A stretch of 64,000 nt of DNA from Gerris lacustris (lineage: Eukaryota; Arthropoda; Insecta; Hemiptera; Gerridae): positions 158,038,393-158,102,392 of the forward strand of contig OX578276.1 in assembly GCA_951217055.1 (NCBI GenBank), in the 5' to 3' direction. Shown in pieces: positions 33,021-42,315 of the stretch. The position numbers and the translations under genes are program-made. Position 1 is the stretch's first letter. Each line of letters opens with the position of its first letter. The notes below the pieces were generated by a model. It saw nothing but the letters and a program-made list of their open reading frames with translations, searched no databases and had not been told where the DNA came from.

Positions 33021-36000
33021 CTACCAGCTAGCTTCGTATCGATCTGGTAGTCTGCGTATTCTGTCTGGATACCTTCGCTCTTGAGTCACTATCTGCTGAC
33101 CAGTTTCCTCTGGTTGTATGACAAGTTGCTGGATAGATTCTTGTGCAAGATAAAATGTGTCCTCCTTATCATCCTGTGCTGTCTCTTGTAAAGATGGTAG
33201 AATTTCGGTCGCCACTAACTCCTCTTCATCTACTGGTGGTCCCGACTCCTGCTGTTCCTTTGATGGTAATACTGTCTCTTGTTCATTTGCAGGCAAGTCT
33301 ACCAGCACTGGCTCTCGCTCATCTGTTGTTAAGTATACCACTTCCCTAGGCTCAGTTATTTCAGCTATTCTTTCTTCGCCTCTAACACCTGTGGCTCCAG
33401 TATTATCCCTATTTGGCCCGGCTATTTCAGCTATTCTTTCTTCGCCTCTAACACCTGTGGCTCCAGTATTATCCCTACTTCTCCCTAAGTTAACTCCTTC
33501 TGATCTAGATAATGTTTCGTGTCTCTTGTTCTTGTTTTCATACGGTTTCAACCTGTCTACATGCACCACTATCCTTGACTTTTTCCTCCGACTGTCAAGT
33601 AGTTCAATACGCATGACAACATCAGACATCTTCTTTATAACCTGGTACGGACCCTTCCAAGGTCTTATGAGTTTTGTACATATACCAGGTTTAGGGGTTT
33701 TTTCATACAGCCAAACCAAATCCCCAACTTCGTAAATCCTTTCATTTTCAGGGCAACCTCGATCATAGTACTGCTTTTGCCGCAGATGTTCAGCTCTCAA
33801 GTTTTTACGAACCTGTCGGTGTGCATCTACTATGTTTTGTTGCAACCTCAATATTGCTTCTTCTTTGCAACGTACCGAGCCAGGTGGTGCTGCGTATTGT
33901 AAATCAATCGGAAGCCTGATTTCTCGTCCGAACAGCATGTAATAGGGACTAAACTGGGTTGCTTCATGACGACTAGTTCTATAAGCTAACATTACCAATG
34001 GTAGAAACAGATCCCACTCACCCTGCTTCTCATTGGCATATTGACTTAACATGGCCAAAAGAGTACGGTTAAAGCGTTCAACCTGTCCATTTGCTTGGGG
34101 AGGGTAGGAGGTTGACCTAGTTTTGTTAATACCTAACAGAGTGCAAAGTTCTCCGAAGAAGGTCGCTTCGAATTGTCTCCCCTGGTCAGTATGAATTTCC
34201 CTCGGGGCCCCATACCTACTTATAAACTCGCCTACGACTACCCCTGCAACAGTCCTTGCTTCTATGTTTTTTACAGGATAGGCTTCAACCCATTTAGTAA
34301 AGATGTCGGTTATTACAAGGATGTACCGGTTGTGCCGCTGAGTCCTTGGTAAGGGTCCTACAAGGTCTATTTGTACCCTTTGAAATGGCTCACCCACTGG
34401 AACGCAGCCTAGAGGAGCCTTTCTCTTTCCCACAGGCATTTTTCTTTCCTGGCACCCGATACAAGTTTTACATCTTAATAGTATATCTTTACTCATTCCC
34501 GGCCAATAGAATCTGTCCCTAATTTTAGCTAATGTTTTATAATAACCTAAATGACTACCCATAGGTAATTCATGGAGTTCTTTCCAGACCTTGTCTCGAA
34601 GTGTCCATGGAAGTATAGCCTGGAGAATAGGTTCTTTGATACCGTTACCTTCCCACTGACGATAAACAACATTGTTGGATAGCCTAAGATTATCCCATTG
34701 ACTCCACAAGGTGCAGATCTCTGGTCCCAATGCTTTAACCTCGTCATACGAAGGTCGCGACCCCGCTAGTAACCATGATAGCACAAGGATTATACCATTA
34801 TCAACTTTTTGAGCTTCTGCCAGACCAACATCATTACACTTCCCTATCTCAATAGCACTAACAGCATGATTTTTCCTAGAAAGGCCATCCGCATTACCGT
34901 GTTTCTTACCTGATCTATACTCAACTGTAAAATTATAATCACTTAAAAGTTCAACCCACCTGGCAACCTGACCCTCGGGTTCCTTGAAATTTTGTAACCA
35001 TTTTAAAGAATTGTGGTCTGTTCGTACGAGAAAGTGGTTCCCATATAAATAATGCCGGATGCCTGTCACTAGAGCTAACATTTCTCTCTTTGTCACACTA
35101 TAATTCTTTTCTGCCTTATTCAAAGAACGACTCATAAATGAAATTGCTCGCTCCTCCCCGTCCTGAATTTGACTTAATACCGCCCCAATTCCTACACAAC
35201 TCGCATCTGTATCTAAAATAAATGGTAATTTGGGATTAGTGAAAACCAAAATAGGAGCAGAGCACAAACTTTTCTTAAGTTGAGAAAAAGCAATATCACA
35301 TTCTTGGGACCATAAAAATTTTTCCCCTTTTTGCAGCAATTTATTTAATGGGGCTGCAATATCAGAAAAGTCCCTTATAAACCGTCTGTAATATGATTCT
35401 GTCCCTAAGAATGATCTTACATCATCAACCGATTTAGGGGTAGGACAGTTATCTATAGCCTTATTCTTCTCTGGGTCTGTAGCCACTCCTTTTTTTGATA
35501 CTACATGTCCTAAGAATTTTGCTTCTTGCTGGAAAAGTGCACACTTTTTGGGTTTGAGTTTTAGTCCTGTCCTTCTTAAACACTCAAAAACCTCCCTCAG
35601 TCGGACTAGATGTTCATCAAAACTCCGACTAAAGATTATGACATCATCTAAATAAACCATACAAATTTTCCAATTTAACCCCCTTAAAACAAGGTTCATC
35701 AGCCTTTGAAAGGTAGCTGGGGCATTGCATAACCCAAAAGGTAGCACTTTAAATTCATATAGGGGTCCTCCCATTGAAAACGCTGTCTTTTCTCTATCTT
35801 TTGGGTCTAACTCAACTTGCCAGTAACCTGAAGTTAAGTCTAAAGTTGTGAAATACTGACAATCAGCTAAGCAGTCAAGCATTTCATCTATTCTAGGTAA
35901 AGGGTAAGCGTCTTTTTTTGTTATGTTGTTTAGTTTCCTGTAATCAATGCAAAAACGTTGGGTGCCATCTTTTTTAGCCACCAATACTACAGGCGAGCAC

Positions 36001-36107
36001 CAGGGTGATGAAGACTCTTGAATTACCTCTTTTTCTAACATGTCCTTAAGAATCTTTTCAGCTTCAAGACGCTTGTGCAGAGGTATTCTCCGAGGTGCTT
36101 GCCTAAT
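33021..36107 (-). CDS. pol: Gypsy pol, 3' part: RT, RNase H, integrase (gene split by LINE)
   Basis: Open for about 1,028 codons from the LINE target site to TAG/TAA near 33021. Numbering from the Met at 36041: RT has FCIDYRKLN (30-38), LDLTSGYWQ (67-75) and catalytic YLDD (130-133). RNase H has LDTDAS (about 277), a REMLALV Glu and RTDHNSL. Integrase has the HHCC finger (H490, H497, C524, C527), D559, D619 and E655 with D-35-E spacing. A WKGPYQV motif follows near 795. The tail carries a 22-residue tandem duplication (about 855-898) and an acidic end closing with YPDRIRRLPDRY. All catalytic residues are present. The reading frame is in register with the upstream part at 40578-41455, so the only lesion seen is the LINE. 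Confidence 0.96.
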   Translation of the reverse strand: MRQAPRRIPLHKRLEAEKILKDMLEKEVIQESSSPWCSPVVLVAKKDGTQRFCIDYRKLNNITKKDAYPLPRIDEMLDCLADCQYFTTLDLTSGYWQVELDPKDREKTAFSMGGPLYEFKVLPFGLCNAPATFQRLMNLVLRGLNWKICMVYLDDVIIFSRSFDEHLVRLREVFECLRRTGLKLKPKKCALFQQEAKFLGHVVSKKGVATDPEKNKAIDNCPTPKSVDDVRSFLGTESYYRRFIRDFSDIAAPLNKLLQKGEKFLWSQECDIAFSQLKKSLCSAPILVFTNPKLPFILDTDASCVGIGAVLSQIQDGEERAISFMSRSLNKAEKNYSVTKREMLALVTGIRHYLYGNHFLVRTDHNSLKWLQNFKEPEGQVARWVELLSDYNFTVEYRSGKKHGNADGLSRKNHAVSAIEIGKCNDVGLAEAQKVDNGIILVLSWLLAGSRPSYDEVKALGPEICTLWSQWDNLRLSNNVVYRQWEGNGIKEPILQAILPWTLRDKVWKELHELPMGSHLGYYKTLAKIRDRFYWPGMSKDILLRCKTCIGCQERKMPVGKRKAPLGCVPVGEPFQRVQIDLVGPLPRTQRHNRYILVITDIFTKWVEAYPVKNIEARTVAGVVVGEFISRYGAPREIHTDQGRQFEATFFGELCTLLGINKTRSTSYPPQANGQVERFNRTLLAMLSQYANEKQGEWDLFLPLVMLAYRTSRHEATQFSPYYMLFGREIRLPIDLQYAAPPGSVRCKEEAILRLQQNIVDAHRQVRKNLRAEHLRQKQYYDRGCPENERIYEVGDLVWLYEKTPKPGICTKLIRPWKGPYQVIKKMSDVVMRIELLDSRRKKSRIVVHVDRLKPYENKNKRHETLSRSEGVNLGRSRDNTGATGVRGEERIAEIAGPNRDNTGATGVRGEERIAEITEPREVVYLTTDEREPVLVDLPANEQETVLPSKEQQESGPPVDEEELVATEILPSLQETAQDDKEDTFYLAQESIQQLVIQPEETGQQIVTQERRYPDRIRRLPDRYEASW
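33361..33492 (-). repeat. 66-bp tandem duplication in the pol C-terminus
   Basis: Two copies start at 33361 and 33427 (TCAGCTATTCTTTCTTCG). They keep frame and encode a repeated RDNTGATGVRGEERIAEI segment downstream of the integrase domain. Only a few bases differ, so the duplication is recent. Confidence 0.92.
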
Positions 36108-36247
36108 TTGACGCTTGCCTAACAGTGTGTGTTCGACCGTCGTACTGTAAAGATCGTTGTTGTTTATTTATTGTGTGGTCGTTTTATTTAGACTGTTTAC
36201 TAGCGTTATCTCGTGTTCGAGTTATAGTTCCTTCCCGGTGTAGCGGG

Positions 36248-37435
36248 ATGAGGCCTACAACTCGGAGTGATCTTGCTAACGCTGCATGTCTTAGTTGTAA
36301 GGCACCTATCAACGCCCAACAAAACTTTCTACAATGTAAGTTTTGCAATAATTTTATTCATGCAACTTGCGCTAATGTTGTAGATGATGATTTCGACCTT
36401 GTTGTCGCTAACTGGTCTTGTAAGACCTGCCTATCTAATAAAAATGCTGAGACACCAGTACGCAACTCAGGCTCTGTTGGAAAATCTGGCAATAAAGCAG
36501 GAAAAGTGCAGTCAAGCCTTCCAATGTCAGACCCCAGCTTAATACTACCTGATATTCTTAAAAATACAGCTGACAATAATACACTTTTGAATGGTCTTAC
36601 TCAGATGGTTAGTAACCTTATTAACTTAGTAAATAATGTACTACAAGAGAATGCTACTCTTAAACACCGTGTTTCTTGTCTTGAATCAAATAATTCGGCA
36701 GTGTCCGAGATTCAACGCACGTATTCTAGTGCGACAAAAAATAAGAATAACTCATACTCTCCTCGTCTGTTCGGGCCGGCTCTAGTCCAGCCAATGACTC
36801 ATTGCCCCCCTACCTATACTAATTCGCAATCTACGATTCCAGATAATAATGTGTCACGCCCACTTCCCCCCATCACCTCAGCCGGTCAAGAGGGTTTAGT
36901 ACCCCCCACTCAACTTTCAAATCAGCTCCAGTATACCGGTATTACAAATGTAAATAAAGATTTAAACAATTGCTACAATCCCACGTATGTTAATAACGAT
37001 ATTAATGCACCTACAACGCCTGACACTGATCCAAATGCTGGGTTTAATAAGGTTACATATCGTAATCGGAAGACTAGAAGAACTCCCTTTATCGTAGGAA
37101 AGAAAATATCCTCAAACTCAGCTCTTACAGCCGCTCCGCGGACTAAGCGTATTTTTATCTCTAGACTTAATCCCGATACTACTTCAGATGATCTTCTAAA
37201 CTATATTAAAAATGAGGCTGAGATTAACCTACCCGCGGATGCTGCTATAACAAAAATGGAAGCCCGAAGCAAAAGTTACGTATCATTCAGGCTTGAAATA
37301 CCTGAAAACACGTTTACGTCCTTACTAAATCCTGAAATATGGCCTCAAGGAATAATTTGTAAACCTTTCTACGGTAGACTTAAAGGCGAGTTTCCTACGC
37401 CTCCGGAGGGGCCTGATGAGGCAGGCAGACAATGA
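36248..37435 (+). CDS. LINE ORF1 protein, PHD finger plus RRM-like domain
   Basis: 395 codons from ATG at 36248, the first ATG with a plausible protein start; the frame is open further upstream but lacks an ATG there. Residues 14-61 form a C4HC3 PHD-type finger (C14, C17, C30, C33, H38, C41, C58, C61). About 105-150 is a Leu-rich possible coiled coil (NLINLVNNVLQENATLKHRV). A low-complexity Asn/Pro/Thr linker follows. Residues 300-380 (KRIFISRLNPDTTSDDLLNY to KPFYGRLK) resemble an RRM-like RNA-binding fold. In LINEs ORF1 proteins bind the element RNA. It ends CAATGA, overlapping the ORF2 start by four bases. Confidence 0.9.
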   Translation: MRPTTRSDLANAACLSCKAPINAQQNFLQCKFCNNFIHATCANVVDDDFDLVVANWSCKTCLSNKNAETPVRNSGSVGKSGNKAGKVQSSLPMSDPSLILPDILKNTADNNTLLNGLTQMVSNLINLVNNVLQENATLKHRVSCLESNNSAVSEIQRTYSSATKNKNNSYSPRLFGPALVQPMTHCPPTYTNSQSTIPDNNVSRPLPPITSAGQEGLVPPTQLSNQLQYTGITNVNKDLNNCYNPTYVNNDINAPTTPDTDPNAGFNKVTYRNRKTRRTPFIVGKKISSNSALTAAPRTKRIFISRLNPDTTSDDLLNYIKNEAEINLPADAAITKMEARSKSYVSFRLEIPENTFTSLLNPEIWPQGIICKPFYGRLKGEFPTPPEGPDEAGRQ

Positions 37436-40269
37436 CGATTAATATTTTATACCAAAACTGCCGTGGTCTTCGCACTAAAGCGAACACCTTTCTAAGATCT
37501 ACAGCTTCTGTAGATTTAGATTTAGATATAATTTGTGTATCAGAAACATGGTTTAATTCGACATGTGTTAATTCGGCGTACTTTCCACCACGCTTTTGTG
37601 TTGAAAGAAGAGATCGTACTTACAGTTCCAGAAATGAGAAAGGCGGGGGTGTTTGCATTGCAATTTCTTCTACCTGCTGCTACGTTAGAAGATACGATCT
37701 TGAGTATTCAGACATCGAATGCATATGGATTGAAATCCGTCGTCCTGGTTTTTCGGCTACCTTGATAGGACTTCACTACCTAGCTGATTCGCTCTCTAAT
37801 GACTCTTTAAATGTTTACTTTCAATCGCTTATAGATAATCTAAATGGAAAAGAAAGAATAGTACTTGTTGGTGACTTCAACGCTCCTAAAATCGACTGGT
37901 CCAACTTTACTTATGAGTGGTCTAACCCGAATAAAAAACTTCGAGCTGAATCTATTTGCAATCTCTGTTATGCTATGTCTCTAGAGCAGCGTAATGATGT
38001 TGTTAACCATAATAAAGTAATTCTGGATTTAATACTGACGTCCGTTACTGGTATAAATGTCACACGGCATTATGAACCACTAGTTACTGAAGATCCTCAT
38101 CATCCTACTCTATATGTTGAGCTACCTTTTTTCCGTCGACATCAGCGCCTTTTGTCTTCTTACTCTTTTCGTGATTATCGCAGTGGCGACTACGCAGGAC
38201 TCTGCAAAGCTCTTAAAGATGTTGATTGGGGCCCTGTTTATTATGACTTAGATATTAATAGAAACGTTGAGGTTCTTCACGATATTCTTAATAAAGCTAT
38301 TGACTTATATATACCGATGAAAATGGTTTCTAGGTCAACATTTCCTTCTTGGTTCTCCCTGCAAATGCGCCGTGCTGTAAGAAAAAAGAATTACTATGCT
38401 AGAAAATTTCGTAAATCTAAAAAACGTATCCATCAAAATCTTAGCTCTATTTTTAGACGGTACTACAAGAAACTATTTAAGCGTGATAAAAAATCTTTTA
38501 GGAAACAGATCGATGCTTCACTTACCAGTGATCCGTGCTCCTTCTGGCGCCATGTAAATAAGCTTAAAGGCAACAAAACATCGCCTACTCATACTGTAAA
38601 AGATGAATCAACGGGTAATCTTACAACTGACTCACAATCTGCTGCTAATATTTTTGCTAAATACTTTGCCTCAGTCTACTCAATTTCTTCAACCAGCTCA
38701 CATGACTTTAGAAATCCTTATTGGTCCAATCTCGTAAACTCGGAATTAGAGTCCGACCCAGTCTTTAATTTGCCCTTTTTATCAGACAAGCTTGTGATTG
38801 ACGCTATTAAAAAGCTTAAGCCTTCAAAAGGTTCAGGTCCTGACAATATTCCCACCTATATAATTAAAAGTCTGGCTCCATTTTTGGCACCTGCGCTCTC
38901 ATTCATTTTTAACAAGTCAATTCAAACAGCAACTTTTCCTAAAACGTGGAACAAATCAATAATTATTCCTATACATAAGAGTGGTGATCGTACCCTTCCC
39001 TCAAACTATCGACCAATAGCTCTAAATTGTGTGTTTGGAAAGATTTTTGAAAGAGTGTTAAAGCCTTTTCTTTCGTCTTATCTGGAACAATTTCTTGATA
39101 AACACCAACATGGCTTTAGGTCTGGTCGTTCAACCTCTACAAACCTTGTTAACTTTATATCTACTATTGTTCCTCTTATCTCTTCAGGTCTTCAGGTTGA
39201 TGCAGTGTACTTTGATCTAAGGAAAGCCTTCGATTCCGTTGATCATGATCTATTGTTACACAAGCTTGGTGTCATGTTTAAAAACCCAGTCTTAGTAGCA
39301 TGGCTCAAGAGTTACTTAACCGGTAGGGAATGTGCAGTCAGAGTAGGCAATTCTTTTTCTAGTCCCTTTATTGCCACTTCTGGAGTTCATCAAGGTTCGG
39401 TCGTAGGTCCTCTCTTGTTCCTGGCCTTCATAAACGACTTGCCCTCATTTGTACATTGCAACTACAGTCTTTTCTGTGACGACCTTAAAATATACTCTCC
39501 GGTTACTTCCGCTGTTTCAGCTAAATGGCTACAATATTCTATTAATGGCATTTTTCTATGGGCTCATTTAAATAAGATGAATTTAAACATATCAAAAACC
39601 GTACTAATATCATTCACCAGGCGCTTGCACCCTATTGCAACTAATTACCACATCGGTGGATCATTTTTAATGAAAGAGACTAAAGTCCGAGATCTTGGAG
39701 TCATTCTCGATAATAAGCTCAAATTTGGTGTACAAGTGGATGCGGTTGTCTCAAAAGCTTTAAAAATGTTAGGTCTAATTCGATCTATCACAGCTGGATT
39801 ATCGTTAGATTGCTTCGTTCGACTCTACTTAGCTTTAGTACGTCCCATCTTAGAGTATTGTGTACCGGTATGGAATAACTTGACTCAGACCTTAGAAAAT
39901 AAAATTGAAAATGTGCAACGTTTATTTATCAGAATAGTATATTTTAGGTTCTTCTACCGCAAAATCTACTATACGTACGATAGACTTCTGACTAGACAAG
40001 GAATAGAGCGGCTAGTGACCCGTAGATCTGCTTATGAAGCCCTGTACTTCGCTGCTAAAGCTCTTAACGGCTCCCTAACTTGTTTGAGTACTAAAGAACA
40101 TGTAGCAATACTTCCACCAGGACGACGGGCGGGAAGATTGGTTTACGTCAAGGAAATATCTGCGATATCTCCAATGTCTCGGTGTGCCCGAAGTTTTAAT
40201 AAACTTAATATCACCTTAAATGATTTAAATTCATTAAATTCGCTTAAAAGTATTTTTACTGTGATGTAA
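37432..40269 (+). CDS. LINE ORF2 protein, endonuclease and reverse transcriptase
   Basis: 945 codons, intact. N-terminal APE-type endonuclease: LYQNCRGLRTKA (Asn 9), ICVSETW (Glu 38), LVGDFNAPKIDW (Asp 148, Asn 150) and EDPHHPTLYVEL (about 220-231). Reverse transcriptase: KLKPSKGSGPDNIP (about 462-475), NYRPIALNCVFGKIFERVL, QHGFRSGRST, FDLRKAFDSVDHDLL, SGVHQGSVVGPLLF and the catalytic FCDD (681-684; Cys where Ala is usual). A C-terminal thumb-like region follows, with no RNase H domain and no CCHC knuckle recognised. The start ATG overlaps the ORF1 stop as ATGA, which suggests stop-restart translation. The host element lies on the opposite strand. Confidence 0.95.
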   Translation: MTINILYQNCRGLRTKANTFLRSTASVDLDLDIICVSETWFNSTCVNSAYFPPRFCVERRDRTYSSRNEKGGGVCIAISSTCCYVRRYDLEYSDIECIWIEIRRPGFSATLIGLHYLADSLSNDSLNVYFQSLIDNLNGKERIVLVGDFNAPKIDWSNFTYEWSNPNKKLRAESICNLCYAMSLEQRNDVVNHNKVILDLILTSVTGINVTRHYEPLVTEDPHHPTLYVELPFFRRHQRLLSSYSFRDYRSGDYAGLCKALKDVDWGPVYYDLDINRNVEVLHDILNKAIDLYIPMKMVSRSTFPSWFSLQMRRAVRKKNYYARKFRKSKKRIHQNLSSIFRRYYKKLFKRDKKSFRKQIDASLTSDPCSFWRHVNKLKGNKTSPTHTVKDESTGNLTTDSQSAANIFAKYFASVYSISSTSSHDFRNPYWSNLVNSELESDPVFNLPFLSDKLVIDAIKKLKPSKGSGPDNIPTYIIKSLAPFLAPALSFIFNKSIQTATFPKTWNKSIIIPIHKSGDRTLPSNYRPIALNCVFGKIFERVLKPFLSSYLEQFLDKHQHGFRSGRSTSTNLVNFISTIVPLISSGLQVDAVYFDLRKAFDSVDHDLLLHKLGVMFKNPVLVAWLKSYLTGRECAVRVGNSFSSPFIATSGVHQGSVVGPLLFLAFINDLPSFVHCNYSLFCDDLKIYSPVTSAVSAKWLQYSINGIFLWAHLNKMNLNISKTVLISFTRRLHPIATNYHIGGSFLMKETKVRDLGVILDNKLKFGVQVDAVVSKALKMLGLIRSITAGLSLDCFVRLYLALVRPILEYCVPVWNNLTQTLENKIENVQRLFIRIVYFRFFYRKIYYTYDRLLTRQGIERLVTRRSAYEALYFAAKALNGSLTCLSTKEHVAILPPGRRAGRLVYVKEISAISPMSRCARSFNKLNITLNDLNSLNSLKSIFTVM

Positions 40270-40572
40270 CTTCTTTTTATTGAATTTATAATATTATTAG
40301 TACTTTATTGCTACTTCTTTTATTTGTTTTAGTTACACATAATCATCTTAAGGCTATCAGTATTTTTATTATTTAATTACGATGCATGTTATTCGAGATA
40401 TTAGTAGTACTATATTTAAATTTTTGTTGCAGTTTTGTAAAAATCTGTTGTTCATGTTTTGATTTTTTTTTTTTTTTTTTTATCTCTATTTTGGCTTTAG
40501 GGCTGGTGAGATTTTTTTTTTTTTTTTTGTATAATAAAAATAAAATAAATAAATAAAATAAATAAAAATAAA
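40270..40572 (+). other. 3' UTR and tail of the nested LINE
   Basis: Contains two long T-runs (about 40462-40480 and 40512-40528). It ends in a (AATAAA)n-type tail immediately before the TAATT target duplication. Confidence 0.8.
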
Positions 40573-40577
40573 TAATT

Positions 40578-41455
40578 GGGGTAGTCTCACCAGTGTCGAT
40601 AGAATGGTGGATCTTGTTCGTACGACCTATGTCATTGGCTGTCTTAGAGAAAATGTCTGCAAAATCAATTAGTAATTTATTGACATTATCTCTTTGACTC
40701 CAAGTTAGGTTAGCATCTTCTAACGGAAACGCTGCCAATAACTCTTTGATCGAACTAGAATTTAGATCAGTGACAGATGAAATCTGTGTGACTCCCGACT
40801 CAAACATTCCTATTACCGTGCCTTCCTTTAAGGTTACTGCTACCCCTGATGTGTTCAGTAGCCTTACTGGTACCTGCCCCCCTTGCCGTTTCACTAGTAA
40901 CTTAGCAACTAAGAGACCATATTGCTTAGTGACATTTAAATTTGGTTCTATTATCCCCTCTTCTTGATCAGGACCAGGTGTCGATGCATTTACAACAACC
41001 TCCTCATCGACTTTAAGGGTTACTTTTTTATCTAGGGTTATCCGCGAAATACGATTACTAACTTGAGCTACAAAAGGAGTTATAATATTGTTTAGTATGA
41101 GTGCATTTTCTTTAAAAGATATTTCACCTTTATTTTCCTTAAGGAAATCACACCCTAGAATACACTCTTGATGAATATCACCCACATAAAACCAATGTTC
41201 AAATGGTACCTCATTGACTTTAAAAGGAAGTCTTACCCTCCCTAATAGTGTTAACTGCTGCCCACACACGTTGGATACCCTCGTTTCTGTGCTGTTTAAA
41301 AGATACCGATCTTTCAATATATCCCACAGGGAGTATCCTATTAGAGAGATAACAGCCCCACTGTCAATAAGAATTTTGCAATATGTTCCACCCACAAATC
41401 CTACGGCATAGGTGGCGTTAGTACCCTGTTTTTCAGAGACCCGTTCTTGGTTTAG
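40578..41455 (-). CDS. pol: Gypsy protease and start of RT (5' part of split pol)
   Basis: The frame opens one base before the gag stop and runs to the LINE insertion. The protease motif ILIDSGAVISLIGYSLW carries D-S-G, an accepted variant of the D-T/S-G aspartic protease site, followed by the CILGCDFLKE (I-L-G) motif. A linker leads to HHSIDTGETTPI, the usual beginning of the RT region, where the LINE has inserted. The first in-frame Met-like codon at 41395 is GTG, so this is not an independent gene. Expression most likely depends on a -1 shift from gag. Confidence 0.9.
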
Positions 41456-42246
41456 TTTGGCCGACCTATAGTGTTGGTCGGCCTTTCTGCGTTTCCCGAA
41501 TTAGTATTTTTAGGACAATTCGCTCTATAATGGGATTTATCTCCACAGGACCAGCACTCTACAGTTCTTACTCTAGGCTTAGGAATAGTGCCCCGTGAAG
41601 GAATGGCTAACCTACTTAATGTCTCAACTACTTTTTCTAATACCAAAGTATTTTGTTTAATTAATTCTACCCTTGGGTCATTAGAACTAGTCGTCACAGC
41701 ACCTACAAGATGTTTAGAACTGTGGGGTTCGTCTTGAAATAAATTAACTTCCTGTTCCATAGCAATTTGAACAGCATTATTAAGAGATTTTGGACAGGCT
41801 TGTCGGACTAATGTTCGTAATTGTCCTGGGCCTAAAGCTCTTATAAAGTTTTCCATTGCCAATTCGTCTTGTGTGTGTGAATCCGCTTTTGGATATGCTA
41901 ATTTTGTTGTTTGAATAATGTCTCGTTTGACGTCATCTATTGATTCATTTTTTAATCTCATACGAGTTCTTAATTTTGACTTATGAACCCCTATTTCAGC
42001 AGTAGGTTCAAATAATTGTTTTAATTTGTTTGTAACTACAGCATATTCAAGACAACAACTATTTTGTTCTAAATTTTCAAAATAGTCTGCAGCCCTTCCT
42101 TCTAAACTTAGAGACAAAAATTTTAATTTATCGGTTTCATTCCAACTATTAATACTAGCTACTTTAGTAAAGTAGCGATACCATTGATTCCAAAGTTCCT
42201 TGCTGCTGCCATCAAAAGTCCTTGGTAAAATTATTTTCTTCTCCAT
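41452..42246 (-). CDS. gag: Gypsy Gag
   Basis: 264 codons from ATG at 42246, 69 bp inside the 5' LTR. The capsid-like part (about 1-190) includes GSSKELWNQWYRYF and FLSLSLEGRAADYFENL, typical of Ty3/gypsy Gag. A single CCHC zinc knuckle lies near the C-terminus: CWSCGDKSHYRANC (C-x2-C-x4-H-x4-C). The stop TAA at 41452-41454 is followed by the protease frame displaced by -1. The sequence before it (GCCAAACTAA) resembles, but is not, a canonical slippery heptamer. The frame appears intact. Confidence 0.95.
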   Translation of the reverse strand: MEKKIILPRTFDGSSKELWNQWYRYFTKVASINSWNETDKLKFLSLSLEGRAADYFENLEQNSCCLEYAVVTNKLKQLFEPTAEIGVHKSKLRTRMRLKNESIDDVKRDIIQTTKLAYPKADSHTQDELAMENFIRALGPGQLRTLVRQACPKSLNNAVQIAMEQEVNLFQDEPHSSKHLVGAVTTSSNDPRVELIKQNTLVLEKVVETLSRLAIPSRGTIPKPRVRTVECWSCGDKSHYRANCPKNTNSGNAERPTNTIGRPN

Positions 42247-42302
42247 TGGACTTCTTTTCTTTTATCACTTTGTTATTTGTTAATTATTATTATTTTTTTT
42301 TT

Positions 42303-42314
42303 CCGCTGCCACCA
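42303..42314 (-). other. Primer-binding site of the gypsy element
   Basis: On the minus strand, one T after the 5' LTR, TGGTGGCAGCGG begins with TGG, complementary to a tRNA 3' CCA end (CCGCTGCCACCA). I cannot name the tRNA with confidence. Confidence 0.7.
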
Positions 42315-42315
42315 A

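Larger units (their letters stand above)
36109..40572 (+). mobile_element. Complete two-ORF LINE nested in the gypsy pol gene
   Basis: 4.46-kb non-LTR retrotransposon in the orientation opposite to its host element. It is flanked by TAATT (36104-36108 and 40573-40577). ORF1 (PHD finger plus RRM-like domain) and ORF2 (APE endonuclease plus RT) are both open. The 3' end is an AATAAA-rich tail. The 5' junction is complex: GCTTGCCTAA of the target (36097-36106) is repeated at 36113-36122 after a 6-bp filler, so the true element may begin at about 36123. The domain order fits the Jockey/CR1-like superclade; a finer clade is not claimed. Confidence 0.95.

Noticed and set aside
33143..33735. Plus-strand ORFs of 68 and 192 codons
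   Set aside because: Antisense shadows of the gypsy pol tail.
36125..36247. Upstream extension of LINE ORF1 from 36125
   Set aside because: The first codon is GTG. The first ATG at 36248 directly precedes the PHD finger and is the better start.
41381..41395. Independent start of the gypsy protease ORF at 41395
   Set aside because: That codon is GTG and the frame is open upstream to 41455. Expression by -1 frameshift from gag is more likely.
32994..42315. Envelope gene or chromodomain in the gypsy element
   Set aside because: No third ORF with signal or transmembrane features lies between pol and the 3' LTR, and the Pol tail after WKGPY shows no chromodomain motif.
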